Shown: positions 17,265 to 26,696 of the stretch, piece after piece
How the letters are laid out: each line of letters opens with the position of its first letter
Numbering within the stretch: position 1 is the stretch's first letter
DNA from: a bacterium
GTDB lineage: Bacteria > Bacillota > Clostridia > Lachnospirales > Lachnospiraceae
Assembly: GCA_023663725.1 (NCBI GenBank)
Contig: JAMPGX010000001.1
Span: 186,001 to 250,000, forward strand
Direction of reading: 5' to 3'
Length of the DNA: 64,000 nt
Notes under the pieces: model-generated
The model's input: only the letters and a program-made list of their open reading frames with translations
What the model was told of the DNA's origin: nothing
Databases searched by the model: none
Made by a program: the position numbers and the translations under genes

Positions 17265-17852
17265 ATGAAAAAGCGCAATTATGGGAAAAAGTTAATTGTA
17301 ATCGGTATGCTGCTGGCCTATATGTGTATGGCCATGGCATGCTCCAACAAGAAAAATAACAGTACTGACGATATGGCTAACAATCAGACCAACAGTCAGA
17401 ACGGCTCCGGCACCACGGCCAACAACACAGGGAACGGCTCCGGCAGCAACAACAGTAACGGCGGAAACAGCGCGAACGGCACCACTGGAGGCAATGGCGG
17501 CGGTTCCACTGGCGACAGCACAAACGGTACTACTGGCGGCAACAATGGCAACATGAACGGTACTACCGGCGGCAACAACGACAGCATGAACAGCTCTACA
17601 GACGGCTCTACTGTAGGTGATGCCATCGATGATGCGACGGACGATGCCGGCAATGTCGTAGGCGGCATTGTAGGTGACGTAACTGACGGTGTGTCCGATA
17701 TCATAGGCGATATGGCAGGAGACAACACCGGCGACGTCTCAGATCCAGCCATTGGAAATGGTGGCTCTGGCACTGGCACTACGGGAAGTAACACCTCCGG
17801 CACTACTTCTGGAACAAGCTCCGCAGGGACTGCGACAGGATCCAGCCGATAG
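17265..17852 (+). CDS. Low-complexity Gly/Asn/Ser/Thr-rich lipoprotein
   Basis: A 195-residue secreted protein. The signal peptide (MKKRNYGKKLIVIGMLL) ends in a lipobox AMAC at residues 23-26. The rest is almost entirely Gly, Asn, Ser, Thr and Asp, with loose repeats such as NGTTGGN and GDVTDGVSDIIGD. I know of no enzyme family that matches. It looks like an extended, low-order surface protein. Start ATG at 17265 with AGGAGGAG upstream; downstream terminator present. Confidence 0.7.
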   Translation: MKKRNYGKKLIVIGMLLAYMCMAMACSNKKNNSTDDMANNQTNSQNGSGTTANNTGNGSGSNNSNGGNSANGTTGGNGGGSTGDSTNGTTGGNNGNMNGTTGGNNDSMNSSTDGSTVGDAIDDATDDAGNVVGGIVGDVTDGVSDIIGDMAGDNTGDVSDPAIGNGGSGTGTTGSNTSGTTSGTSSAGTATGSSR

Positions 17853-17868
17853 TTTGACCTGACCGGTC

Positions 17869-17903
17869 AAAAGGCCACAGGTGTAAAAGCCTGTGGCCTT
17901 TTT
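17869..17903 (+). terminator. Terminator after the lipoprotein gene
   Basis: Stem AAAAGGCCACAGG with CCTGTGGCCTTTT around GTGTAAAA, followed by TTATC. The convergent dapB ends six bases beyond it. Confidence 0.75.
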
Positions 17904-17908
17904 ATCCT

Positions 17909-18673
17909 CTATGCGTGCGCCTCAATCACATGACTCATATCGTACATGCCCGCAGGCTTGCCCGCCAAGAATTTGCCAGCCTGAACTGCACCCTTGGCAA
18001 AGACCGCCTTGGAATAGGCCGTGTGAGAAAATGTAATCACCTCGTCCTCTCCGGCGAATATCACATCATGATCTCCAACGATAGTTCCCCCGCGAACGGC
18101 GCTGATGCCGATCTCTCTCTTATCCCGCTTTTCCCTTCTCTGACTCCTGTCAAAGACATACTCATAGACATCCCCGCACTGTGCGTTGATAGAATCCGCC
18201 AGAGCCAGCGCTGTCCCGCTGGGAGCATCTACCTTCTGATTGTGATGCTTCTCCACAATCTCAATATCATATCCCGCGGGCGCCAGCACGCCGGCAGCAT
18301 CCCTGAGCAGCTTCAACAGCAGATTGATGCCCAAGGACATGTTGGCGGACTTCAGGACTGCCACGCGATTGGATGCCTCCGCAACCCTTTCAAGCTGCTG
18401 CGGGCTAAGCCCCGTGGTGCACAGCACACAGGGAAGCCCATGCGCCACACAGTAATCCAGCATCTTATCCACCGCAGGCGCCGACGAAAAATCAATCAGC
18501 GCGTCCGCCTCCACATCACACTTGTCTATATCCGTATACACAGGGTAGGGATTGTGTCCGTCATCCCTCACATCAATCCCTGCCACCAACTCCGCCTCAG
18601 GGTCCTGCGCCACAATGCCACTGATCACCTGGCCCATCTTACCATTGCAGCCATGCATAATTAACCGAATCAT
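17909..18673 (-). CDS. dapB: 4-hydroxy-tetrahydrodipicolinate reductase
   Basis: A 254-residue NAD(P)H-dependent enzyme of lysine/diaminopimelate synthesis. The N-terminal nucleotide-binding motif reads MHGCNGKMGQVISG; the signature EKHHNQKVDAPSGTAL and the loop GISAVRGGTIVGDHDVIF are present. It acts after DapA in the same pathway and lies directly downstream of dapA, with 44 bases between them, in one operon. Start ATG at 18673; an AGAGGGAG site precedes it. Confidence 0.96.
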   Translation of the reverse strand: MIRLIMHGCNGKMGQVISGIVAQDPEAELVAGIDVRDDGHNPYPVYTDIDKCDVEADALIDFSSAPAVDKMLDYCVAHGLPCVLCTTGLSPQQLERVAEASNRVAVLKSANMSLGINLLLKLLRDAAGVLAPAGYDIEIVEKHHNQKVDAPSGTALALADSINAQCGDVYEYVFDRSQRREKRDKREIGISAVRGGTIVGDHDVIFAGEDEVITFSHTAYSKAVFAKGAVQAGKFLAGKPAGMYDMSHVIEAHA

Positions 18674-18717
18674 TTTGTTCTCCCTCTTCCTATTGATAAG
18701 TGCGTCCTTAAAATGCC

Positions 18718-19605
18718 TTATTTGAGAATGCCGTATTCCCGCATGGCTTTCTCAAGCCGGGCCGAGGTCGCCTCCTCCATATCCGTCAGCGGCAGCCGCA
18801 GGGAACCTGCCTCCATGCCCATCAGGTTAAGAGCCTTCTTCACCGGTATCGGATTGACCTCACAGAACAGAGCGCCGCACAGATCCATGGCCTCCAACTG
18901 CAGCTGGCGGCTTCCCGCCACATCCCCCTCAAAGAATCTGGCGCAGATATCATGCGTCTGTCGAGGAGCTACATTGGCCAGCACGGAGATCACCCCTTTG
19001 CCGCCCAGAGACAGGATGGGTACGATCTGATTGTCATTGCCGGAATAGATATCCACGCTCCCCTTGGCCAGAGCCGCAAGCTGAGCGATCTGAACGATAT
19101 TGTCGCTGGCCTCCTTCACTCCCACGATATTCTCGCAGTCCTGGCACAGACGCACAACCGTCTGAGGCAGGATATTGCAGCCGGTACGACTGGGCACATT
19201 GTACAGCAGAATCGGCACCTTCACAGAGTCGGCCACCTTCTTGAAATGTGTATACAAGCCGTTCTGAGTCGCCTTGTTATAGTAGGGAGATACCAGTAGC
19301 AGGCCGTCCACACCATATTTTTCCGCCTCCTGGGACAGATATATCGCTGTCTCCGTACAGTTCGAACCCGTTCCCGCGATCACGGGAATCCTGCCCTTTA
19401 CCGTCTCCACACAGTGCCGGATCACATCCAGATGCTCCTCATGGCTCATCGTGGACGCCTCCCCCGTGGTGCCGCAGACAATGATAGCGTCCGTGCCCTC
19501 CGACACCTGGAACTCCACCAGCTCGGTAAACTTCTCGTAATTTATACTCCCGTCCTCGCGCATTGGTGTTACAATCGCCACCCCTGATCCTGTAAATATT
19601 GCCAT
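18718..19605 (-). CDS. dapA: 4-hydroxy-tetrahydrodipicolinate synthase
   Basis: A 295-residue class I aldolase that condenses pyruvate with aspartate semialdehyde, the first committed step to diaminopimelate and lysine. Motifs seen: VCGTTGEASTM, YNVPSRTG (with catalytic Tyr), and GVKEASDNI, whose Lys forms the Schiff base. Start ATG at 19605 with GGAGGAG upstream, since the longer upstream frame has a non-conserved extension. First gene of the dapA-dapB operon. Confidence 0.96.
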   Translation of the reverse strand: MAIFTGSGVAIVTPMREDGSINYEKFTELVEFQVSEGTDAIIVCGTTGEASTMSHEEHLDVIRHCVETVKGRIPVIAGTGSNCTETAIYLSQEAEKYGVDGLLLVSPYYNKATQNGLYTHFKKVADSVKVPILLYNVPSRTGCNILPQTVVRLCQDCENIVGVKEASDNIVQIAQLAALAKGSVDIYSGNDNQIVPILSLGGKGVISVLANVAPRQTHDICARFFEGDVAGSRQLQLEAMDLCGALFCEVNPIPVKKALNLMGMEAGSLRLPLTDMEEATSARLEKAMREYGILK

Positions 19606-20062
19606 ACTCTCTCCTCCATTCTGCTGCTGCCGCAGCTTTGCATCGCTGCCCGCGCACAATCTGATCCCGCTGCATCGGCCAAGATGCACGCCTCTCTGCC
19701 CGCGGGAATAAAAATGCCGGCACACACGCGCCGACGAATCATATCACGAAATTATTCCTGATATTACACGATAGCGCCCCATCCAGTTACACAGATGACA
19801 GTCATACAATTATTCACTGTATGCCCAAGGATACAGCTGCCAACCCACTGTTCCTTTCGGCGTATGTTCCTTTCCTCTCTCTTCCTATGTGGTGGCCACA
19901 TCCAAAAGAGTACTCATAAAATACGCAACCTCTATCTCATTTTTTATATCATAGCATTGACTCCCGCCTTTGTCAATGCAAAAATCCTGACCTTCTGTGG
20001 AATCGTTGTATGAAAGCAACGCGGCGGAAGGACATTCCGGCAAATCTGCCGACAAAATACAA
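19606..20062. other. 457-bp stretch without a gene upstream of dapA
   Basis: No open frame with a credible start. I looked for a lysine riboswitch on the minus strand ahead of dapA and could not find its conserved core. A short palindrome, ATGTGG-TGG-CCACAT, lies at 19887-19901. I see no other clear structure. Confidence 0.5.
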
Positions 20063-20097
20063 ATGTGCCCGTACATAGAAAATATACACGGGCACAT
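20063..20097 (-). terminator. Terminator after the cobalamin adenosyltransferase gene
   Basis: Stem ATGTGCCCGT with ACGGGCACAT around a 15-base loop, followed on the minus strand by TTGTATTTTG. It overlaps the stop codon of the minus-strand gene. Confidence 0.65.
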
Positions 20098-20585
20098 CAA
20101 TCGAATTTCATAGTCTCTATCCGAGAGACCTCGTCCGCCAGAACGAGAATCTCCTGAACCAAGCTGGCTCCTGTCAGTATCACATCGGTCTCGCGGCGGC
20201 ACTCCAGCAATTCCTTCAGTTCCTCCACCGTGATGATCTCCTTCTCAATCAGTCCCAGAACCTCGTCCAAAATCAACAGGTCACACCCCGCTACAGATAG
20301 AACCTTCTTGGCATAAGCCACACCGTTGCGGATATTGACACATTCCTCTCTCTTTCTCTCCTCGGAAAGCTCCATGTAGTTTTCGTTGGATTTTTCAAAA
20401 TGAAAGAGCTTTATCTCAGGCTCCATACGGCGGATAAAAGGGCTGTCAGCCAGTCCTCTCCCCTTCAGGAACTGAATAATCACAACCGTCTTCCCCTCCG
20501 CCGCCGTCTGCAGAGCCCTGCCCAGGGCGGCGGGGGACTTTCCCCTTCCATCACCTGTATATATGTAGATGTTTCCTCTTTCCAT
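20097..20585 (-). CDS. cobO: Cob(I)yrinic acid a,c-diamide adenosyltransferase (CobO/BtuR type)
   Basis: A 162-residue P-loop enzyme that adds the 5'-deoxyadenosyl group to corrinoids. The start IYIYTGDGRGKSPAALGRAL carries the family's modified Walker A; the pattern LLILDEVLGLIEK and VILTGAS are also family features. The start is the ATG at 20585 with GAGG upstream; the ATG four codons earlier is less good. It stands alone here, so it likely serves salvage of B12 rather than a local pathway. Confidence 0.85.
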   Translation of the reverse strand: MERGNIYIYTGDGRGKSPAALGRALQTAAEGKTVVIIQFLKGRGLADSPFIRRMEPEIKLFHFEKSNENYMELSEERKREECVNIRNGVAYAKKVLSVAGCDLLILDEVLGLIEKEIITVEELKELLECRRETDVILTGASLVQEILVLADEVSRIETMKFD

Positions 20586-20749
20586 ATGATTCCTCATGCA
20601 TACCGCAAACCATATTGCGATATAACTCTTTTCCCTCTATCTGATGTACCTGCGTCTCCACTTCAACATGAGCCGATTGCGACGCATTTTATTCATTATA
20701 CCTTGTTTTACAGATTTTGGCAACCGCAAGTTGACCCCCTCGCACCGCT

Positions 20750-21400
20750 TCACTGTTCAGACTGTTCCGTCTCCTCTTCAACTAATTCCATCTTGCTGAC
20801 AGAAACCTCGAAGGCAACCCTCTTTTCCACATGCTCCTCGTCCAGCTTCTTCATATATTCCCTGCTCTGAATGCGCCCCCAGATCGCACAGCGCTCTCCC
20901 ACATGGAAGCTGCTGGCATAGCGGGCATTCCGTCCCCAGCAGATACAGGGGATATAATCCGACTTGCCGTAAGGCCTGTTCACCGCCAACAGAACGTCAG
21001 CGATCTCCCTGCCCAGAGGCGTCTTGCGGTAGATCGGTTCCTTGCAAATATAGCCATCCAGATAGATCTGATTGGTCTTGGAGCTCTCCTCAATCTCCTC
21101 CACAAAATCAATCTCTCTGGCAAAAACAGACAATACCAGACGGTTTTTGCGCTCCTCATGGCGATTGTAGGAGCGAAACTGACCGTTTACGCAGATATTT
21201 TTCCCCTTATAGTCCGCGCTCACATCAATCAATCTCTCCGATACCATCAGCGGAATGATGTCGAAGCTCTCGCTGAGCCTCTGCACCTTCACATCAACCA
21301 TGTAGAATCCCTCCCCAAAGATCTCATGGCTGTAGGAAAAATCACTGATGATCTCGCCCATCACCGTCACCTGATTGTTTTCAATTACCTTATCTGTCAT
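20750..21400 (-). CDS. Single-stranded DNA-binding (two OB-fold) protein
   Basis: A 216-residue protein with two OB-fold segments. The first is at about 5-95 (VTVMGEIISDFSYSHEIFGE and the strand pattern after it); the second, about 108-195, is nearer to a normal SSB fold: IYLDGYICKEPIYRKTP, IADVLLAVNRPYGKSDYIPC and YASSFHVGERCAIWGRIQS. Probable ssDNA-binding, perhaps in plasmid/phage-like or repair processes, but not the main SSB. Start ATG at 21400 with AAGGGAG upstream. Confidence 0.75.
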   Translation of the reverse strand: MTDKVIENNQVTVMGEIISDFSYSHEIFGEGFYMVDVKVQRLSESFDIIPLMVSERLIDVSADYKGKNICVNGQFRSYNRHEERKNRLVLSVFAREIDFVEEIEESSKTNQIYLDGYICKEPIYRKTPLGREIADVLLAVNRPYGKSDYIPCICWGRNARYASSFHVGERCAIWGRIQSREYMKKLDEEHVEKRVAFEVSVSKMELVEEETEQSEQ

Positions 21401-21527
21401 TTTGTGTTCTCCCTTCGTACACATTAAGAATTTGTCCGGCACACCGCGCCTGTAATGTAATATATTTATACCGCATTTTCCAGTATTTGAGAAGTCCTTT
21501 TCGGCAAAAAATTTCGACAATCTTCTG

Positions 21528-21556
21528 TTGCGTACCCGCGCAAATAGTGATATACT
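21528..21556 (+). promoter_or_regulatory. Promoter of typA
   Basis: TTGCGT, a 17-base spacer and TATACT, about 107 bases before the start codon. Confidence 0.55.
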
Positions 21557-21663
21557 GTAACAGTTTGAGATATATTTCCAAGGCATCTATACAGGATATG
21601 CACTGTCAGGCTTGACAGCCCTTTAGTGCCGTCGCGCAGCGACTTATATAGGGAGGAATTTTT

Positions 21664-23496
21664 ATGAGGCAAAAAAGAGAAGACATCCGCAATGTAGCCA
21701 TCATCGCTCATGTGGACCACGGCAAGACTACTCTGGTGGACGAACTGCTCAAGCAGAGCGGTGTGTTTCGGGCGGGCCAGGAGGTGGCAGAGCGGATCAT
21801 GGATTCCAACGATATCGAGCGGGAACGAGGCATCACCATCCTGTCCAAAAATACCGCCGTCACCTATAAAGACACCAAGATCAACATCATCGACACCCCG
21901 GGCCATGCGGACTTCGGCGGCGAAGTGGAGCGGGTTCTGAAGATGGTCAACGGCGTGATTCTGGTCGTGGACGCCTTTGAGGGGGCCATGCCCCAGACCA
22001 AGTTCGTGCTGCGCAAGGCATTGGAGCTGAAATTGCCCGTCATTGTCTGTATCAACAAGATCGACAGGCCCGAGGCCCGTCCCAATGAAGTCATCGACGA
22101 GGTGCTGGAGCTGTTCCTGGAGCTGGACGCGGACGACGCTCAACTGGACTGCCCCTTTGTATTCGCCTCCGCCAAGTCCGGTATCGCCTCCCTGGATGCG
22201 GAGCAGCCCGGCACAGATATGACGCCGCTGTTTGAGACGATTCTGGACTATATTCCCGCTCCCGAGGGAGACCCTGACGCCGGCACCCAGGTGCTGATCA
22301 GCACCATCGATTACAATGAGTATGTGGGACGCATCGGCGTGGGCAAGGTGGACAACGGTGTGATCCGTGTGAATCAGGAGGTGGTGATCGTCAACCATCA
22401 CGAGCCGGACAAGCAGACCAAGGTCAAGGTCAGCAAGCTCTATGAGTTCGACGGTCTGAACAAAGTGGATGTAAAGGAGGCCGGCATCGGCTCCATCGTG
22501 GCGATCTCCGGCATAGCTGACATCCATATCGGAGACACCCTCTGCTCCCCTGAAGCCGCCATACCCATTCCCTTCCAGAAGATCAGCGAGCCCACTATCG
22601 CCATGCATTTCATGGTCAACGACTCCCCGCTGGCAGGTCTGGAGGGCAAATTCGTGACCAGCCGCCATATTCGGGACAGATTGTTCCGTGAGCTCAACAC
22701 AGACGTGTCCCTGCGGGTGGAGGAGACAGATTCCACAGACACCTTCAAGGTATCGGGGCGAGGCGAGCTGCATCTGTCTGTACTGATTGAAAATATGCGA
22801 CGGGAGGGCTTTGAGTTCGCCGTCAGCAAAGCGGAGGTATTGTATAAGACCGACGAGGCCGGACACAGGCTGGAGCCGATGGAGCTGGCCTATATCGACG
22901 TGCCCAACGAGTACGCGGGAACTGTGATTGAGAAGCTGGGCCAGAGAAAGGGCGAGCTGCGGAACATGGGTTCTATCACTGGCGGCACCTACACCCGCCT
23001 GGAGTTCTCCATCCCCTCCAGGGGACTCATCGGCTACCGCGGTGAGTTCATGACCGACACCAAGGGCAACGGCATCCTGAATACCGTGTTCGACGGCTAC
23101 GGACCCTACAAGGGGGATATCGCCTACCGCGGACAGGGCTCCCTGATCGCTTTTGAGGCCGGAGAATCCATCACCTACGGCCTGTACAACGCTCAGGAGA
23201 GGGGCATCCTCTTCATCGGCCCCGGCGAAAAGGTGTACAGCGGCATGGTGGTGGGACAGACCGGCAAGAGCGAGGATATCGAGATCAATGTCTGCAAGAA
23301 AAAACAACTGACCAACACCCGCTCCTCCAGCGCAGACGAGGCCCTGCGGCTGACGCCGCCCAAGATCATGAGCCTGGAGCAGGCGCTGGACTTCATCGAC
23401 ACCGACGAGCTGTTGGAGATCACCCCCTCCAAGCTGCGGATACGCAAAAAGATACTGGACCCCACACTGCGCAAGAGGGCGAATTTCAAGAAATAA
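21664..23496 (+). CDS. typA: Ribosome-associated GTPase TypA/BipA
   Basis: A 610-residue translational GTPase. G1 reads [16 protein letters not shown]2/switch I includes ERGITI, G3 is [12 protein letters not shown], and G4 NKIDRPEAR. The C-terminal part contains the BipA block [20 protein letters not shown]. It binds ribosomes and is needed under stress or cold, and in ribosome assembly. Start ATG at 21664 behind GGGAGG. Confidence 0.97.
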   Translation: MRQKREDIRNVAIIAHVDHGKTTLVDELLKQSGVFRAGQEVAERIMDSNDIERERGITILSKNTAVTYKDTKINIIDTPGHADFGGEVERVLKMVNGVILVVDAFEGAMPQTKFVLRKALELKLPVIVCINKIDRPEARPNEVIDEVLELFLELDADDAQLDCPFVFASAKSGIASLDAEQPGTDMTPLFETILDYIPAPEGDPDAGTQVLISTIDYNEYVGRIGVGKVDNGVIRVNQEVVIVNHHEPDKQTKVKVSKLYEFDGLNKVDVKEAGIGSIVAISGIADIHIGDTLCSPEAAIPIPFQKISEPTIAMHFMVNDSPLAGLEGKFVTSRHIRDRLFRELNTDVSLRVEETDSTDTFKVSGRGELHLSVLIENMRREGFEFAVSKAEVLYKTDEAGHRLEPMELAYIDVPNEYAGTVIEKLGQRKGELRNMGSITGGTYTRLEFSIPSRGLIGYRGEFMTDTKGNGILNTVFDGYGPYKGDIAYRGQGSLIAFEAGESITYGLYNAQERGILFIGPGEKVYSGMVVGQTGKSEDIEINVCKKKQLTNTRSSSADEALRLTPPKIMSLEQALDFIDTDELLEITPSKLRIRKKILDPTLRKRANFKK

Positions 23497-23507
23497 GAGT
23501 AAGAGAA

Positions 23508-23555
23508 AAAGGCTTTGAGCACTGTCTGCTGACAGTATTCAAAGCCTTTGTTTTA
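23508..23555 (+). terminator. Terminator of typA
   Basis: Long stem AAAGGCTTTGA..ACTGTC closing on TGCT, followed by GTTTTATCG. Confidence 0.75.
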
Positions 23556-23585
23556 TCGTTTTGCCTGACGGTCTGACACACCTGC

Positions 23586-24260
23586 TCATTGCCATTCAAC
23601 TGTCCCCACATGAAATACAGTGTACTCTGAAAATACTTTTCTCATATTCTCCTCTCTGGTTGTTGGCAATATTACAATACAACCATTCTGTATAAGTATC
23701 TGGACGCTGTGCTTTATCTGTTCTTTGAGATGCTCTACATCCTGCGAATTCATCCAGGGATAGCAAAATATCTTTTTGCCATAGGCAAAGCCGATAGCTA
23801 TGGATGCTTTCCACCTTTCGCCGCTTACTCTCCCGATAGTGCGTCCAACTCTTTCCTCAGATACGCGAAACATTTCCTGAATCGCGTCAGCGTCTTTCTG
23901 ACAATGAGTTGCCAAAATCCCATTTCTAATCTGTTCCTTGACCGTTTTTCTCCTGAATGGAGAGCGAGCACCATATATATCATATCCGACATACCAACTG
24001 CTTTTTATGATATGATCTATCGTCTCTTCCTTGCCATCTATAAATATTTTCCCCTCACAGTAGTTTGTGTTCCCTGTCAGAGCACAGCTTAATGCAGCGC
24101 CTCCCTCTCCAAATTCGCCAATAATACCGTAGAGATTGCCTGCACGAAACTCAAAATTATGGTGAGACAGGCTGTCTCTAACAATGCCATGATGAAACAG
24201 ATCACACTCTCTCCCTGCCGAAAAATCGCGTAAAATCACCTTCTCCATATGCGCCGTCAA
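23586..24260 (-). CDS. ABC-type ATPase-like protein with degenerate nucleotide site
   Basis: A 224-residue protein laid out like an ABC ATPase: an N-terminal strand set (MEKVILRDFSAGRE), a Walker A position reading GEFGEGGAAL (the Lys-Thr/Ser is missing), and a signature/Walker B area RVSGERWKASIAIGFAYGKKIFCYPWMNS in two pieces with a non-standard LSGG. ATP hydrolysis is therefore doubtful. The start I prefer is the TTG at 24260, with GGAGGAG six bases upstream; an ATG at 24278 is an alternative. No permease is nearby, so it may be a bacteriocin-immunity or regulatory remnant of a transporter (inference). Confidence 0.6.
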   Translation of the reverse strand: MTAHMEKVILRDFSAGRECDLFHHGIVRDSLSHHNFEFRAGNLYGIIGEFGEGGAALSCALTGNTNYCEGKIFIDGKEETIDHIIKSSWYVGYDIYGARSPFRRKTVKEQIRNGILATHCQKDADAIQEMFRVSEERVGRTIGRVSGERWKASIAIGFAYGKKIFCYPWMNSQDVEHLKEQIKHSVQILIQNGCIVILPTTREENMRKVFSEYTVFHVGTVEWQ

Positions 24261-24460
24261 TAAAATCTCCTCCGTCATGTATGGTATAAAACCTGATTTT
24301 TCACAGCCCCCAATTGCGAAACTCTTTCCGCGAGTGACGGGACTGGTCAATATATACAAAAACGGGCTCCGATGCAGTGGCAAGTCGCCCTTATTTTGTA
24401 TATATTGCCCATTCCCTGTTCCAGAAAAGAGTCGTTTCACAATCAACTACTAAGTTCACT

Positions 24461-24703
24461 AGACAATTGTAAAACAGCCTTTTGCCAGTACCGAATTGTG
24501 CATATGGTATATTCCAAAAGCAGGCTTCGTGTTACGGTTTGCAACCGTAACACCACGAACTGTCGGTACTTAGCGAGGTTTGCCGAATTCATTCGGCACG
24601 AGCTTAGTACCGCTACAGTGAGAACGAAGCGAAAGCGTGCCTGCGTTGGAATATACCATGTGCACAATGACACTCGCAAAATAACTGGCTCTCGCAATAG
24701 TCT
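24461..24703. mobile_element. Fold-back (MITE-like) structured element, copy 1
   Basis: A 243-bp non-coding element whose two ends are long imperfect inverted repeats (GAATTGTGCATATGGTATA.. near the left, and ..TATACCATGTGCACAAT near the right). Interior hairpins include GTGTTACGGTT-TGC-AACCGTAACAC and TGCCGAAT-TC-ATTCGGCA. It shares core sequence with the copy at 36446-36671. Flanks ACTAAGTTCACT (24449-24460) and ACTAACTCCACG (24704-24715) match at 9 of 12 positions, consistent with an old 12-bp target duplication. No protein is encoded. Confidence 0.7.
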
Positions 24704-24721
24704 ACTAACTCCACGTTCTCA

Positions 24722-24898
24722 TCAATCAGAAATAATGCTATACTGCATCCACTCGTACAGGAGCCTGGTCCCCTCCGTGATCTCCGGTGGCAGCAGCGCC
24801 CTGGCCACCAGCTTCAGCTCCTCGGAATCCTCGTCAATCCTCTTTAGATGAGCATAGTCGCCATCAATGCCAACCACCTGATATTGAAATGCTTTCAT
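24722..24898 (-). CDS. Small conserved protein downstream of the GH9 gene
   Basis: A 58-residue acidic protein, MKAFQYQVVGIDGDYAHLKR... ending EWMQYSIISD. It starts at the ATG at 24898, five bases after GGGAGG, and follows the GH9 gene's stop by 13 bases, so it is cotranscribed. Sequence features: VVGIDGDYAHLKRIDEDSEE and LVARALLPPEITEGTRL. I recognise the style from other Lachnospiraceae but know no proven function. Confidence 0.75.
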   Translation of the reverse strand: MKAFQYQVVGIDGDYAHLKRIDEDSEELKLVARALLPPEITEGTRLLYEWMQYSIISD

Positions 24899-24911
24899 CA
24901 TATCCTCCCGT

Positions 24912-26579
24912 CTATGCCGTCTGCATCGCCAGGTTGCGCAGATATGCTGTCACAAACACCGCGGAAGAATTCCAGTAGATCGTGATCTCGTTTAACGAAT
25001 AGCACTCCATCCGGTCCAGATAACATTTCATGGGCGGCGTCCCTGCCGGAATCTCCCGAATACCCAACTCGTCTCCGGGTCTTCCGTTGGGTCCGCCGGA
25101 TACCCATCCCGCCATAGGCTCGTCTATGCCGTCCGCCTCCGTCGTGCGCAGATGAGGATGCCTGTACGCATGTTCCCCGTACCCTGTGACAAAGCTGTAA
25201 CCCGTGATATTTCTGCCCAGCAGATAGTCGATCTGAGCCCGAATCGTCTCCTGATAGGAGGCAATGCGGGAAGCGGCATCCGCCTGCGCCGTCCCGTCTG
25301 TCTCCAGCGTCCTGATCGCCAGCGCCAACAGGATACCTCTGTTGGTAACGACCATATTGCTGCCCCAGCAGAAATCCCTGACGCCCATAGCCATACCAAA
25401 TGCGTTGCCTGTCCTCAGAGCAGCCAGCCTGTCCGCCTCTGCCAGCACAGCGCTGCGGAAAATCTGTGTCGTCTCCTCCCCCGCAACCTTTTCAGAGTCC
25501 GTGAGAACTGCCATGGCCGCGAAGCCGGCCACATCCGTCCAGCCAAAATCCGTCACAGACATCCCCGTCGCCAATATCCTGCGCAGCTCCGCCACATACT
25601 CCTGCGTGTCCTCCCGCCGCCAGGATGCCAGCAGCAGCATCTCTGCCGCCGCCCACAGGCGCTCGTCCGCGTCGGACCTGTCCCCGTATTCTCCGGTGTT
25701 GCTGCCCTTGGGATTGGTAAACAATACGGGCTGAGGATTCTCTGTCAGCCACTTCCAGGCCAGCCTTGCCGCCGCCTCCATCTGCCCTGCGAACTCGCTG
25801 TCCACGCAGTCATATGTTCTGGCGGCCAGCGCCATGCATGCGCAGAAATCCGCCACGGCCAGAGAAGACACCGCAAAGGCGTAGAACGGGTCAGCGTCCT
25901 CCTCCGGCATGATAAACGGCGCATGACTCCAGGCTGTCAGCTTGTGATATACGCCGCCATCCTGCCGCTGCAGCTTCAGCATCCACTCCAACTCATAGCG
26001 GCACTCGTTCAGCACATCCGCCGCGCCGTTGCCGCTCTCAGGGATGTTCAGCTCCTCCGCAAAAGCCTGCGGATACAGCTTGTAAGCGTACAGGAGATGA
26101 GCGACTGCCACCGCTCCGGGCGTAATATAACGCCCATAATCTCCCGCGTCATGCCAGCCGCCCTGGGCCTTGAGCATATGCCCAGACTCCCCGTAGACCT
26201 CGCTGTCCGCCATATGACAGGCCGCGTGGACATAGGGCCCCGCGTACTTTTCCTCCAGCGCGCAGCCACAGCGCTGGTAATACAGCGCCTTGATCATGGC
26301 GTTATGTACGCCTGCCAGCACATCCTGGCCTATCGCAAAGGTATCGCTCTTCTCGCCGGCTCCCTCCAGATAGTATCTCCCCGCCTCCTGCACACTGCCA
26401 AAATCCACGGAATATAAGGTTTCGCCGCACAGAGGGTCCTCAATTGCCGCACCGGTTTCCCCCTCCCAGACTGTCTTTCCCGTCACGCTCCTGAGCACAT
26501 AGCTTCCCGGCTGGGATACCACCGCCCTCTTGGTGGCTGTAACCGCCTCATACCCCACCTGATTCACCATAATCGCCAT
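24912..26579 (-). CDS. Glycoside hydrolase family 9 enzyme (cytoplasmic cellodextrinase type)
   Basis: A 555-residue GH9 enzyme with an N-terminal Ig-like CelD domain (about 1-80) and the (alpha/alpha)6 catalytic domain. Catalytic motifs: GGWHDAGDYGRY holding the nucleophile-side Asp pair, HAYRHPHLR, and the general acid in NEITIYWNSSAV. There is no signal peptide, so it probably cleaves short beta-1,4-glucans after uptake. Start ATG at 26579 with AGGAGG nine bases upstream. The small protein 24722-24898 is downstream in the same operon. Confidence 0.93.
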   Translation of the reverse strand: MAIMVNQVGYEAVTATKRAVVSQPGSYVLRSVTGKTVWEGETGAAIEDPLCGETLYSVDFGSVQEAGRYYLEGAGEKSDTFAIGQDVLAGVHNAMIKALYYQRCGCALEEKYAGPYVHAACHMADSEVYGESGHMLKAQGGWHDAGDYGRYITPGAVAVAHLLYAYKLYPQAFAEELNIPESGNGAADVLNECRYELEWMLKLQRQDGGVYHKLTAWSHAPFIMPEEDADPFYAFAVSSLAVADFCACMALAARTYDCVDSEFAGQMEAAARLAWKWLTENPQPVLFTNPKGSNTGEYGDRSDADERLWAAAEMLLLASWRREDTQEYVAELRRILATGMSVTDFGWTDVAGFAAMAVLTDSEKVAGEETTQIFRSAVLAEADRLAALRTGNAFGMAMGVRDFCWGSNMVVTNRGILLALAIRTLETDGTAQADAASRIASYQETIRAQIDYLLGRNITGYSFVTGYGEHAYRHPHLRTTEADGIDEPMAGWVSGGPNGRPGDELGIREIPAGTPPMKCYLDRMECYSLNEITIYWNSSAVFVTAYLRNLAMQTA

Positions 26580-26696
26580 TTCTGCAATCCTCCTGTTTTC
26601 GCTCTACCTATCTTGGGCGCTCCGCCGAGGGTCCGGCATCCGCCTTTGTGTCCCTCTTAGTATAGCAAATAAATGACTGGTTGAAAAGTCCTTAAT

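Noticed and set aside
19606-20090. Lysine riboswitch upstream of dapA.
   Set aside because: I could not find the conserved lysine aptamer core on the minus strand.
21466-23307. Long minus-strand frame opposite typA.
   Set aside because: It mirrors the codon use of typA, and typA has all GTPase motifs.
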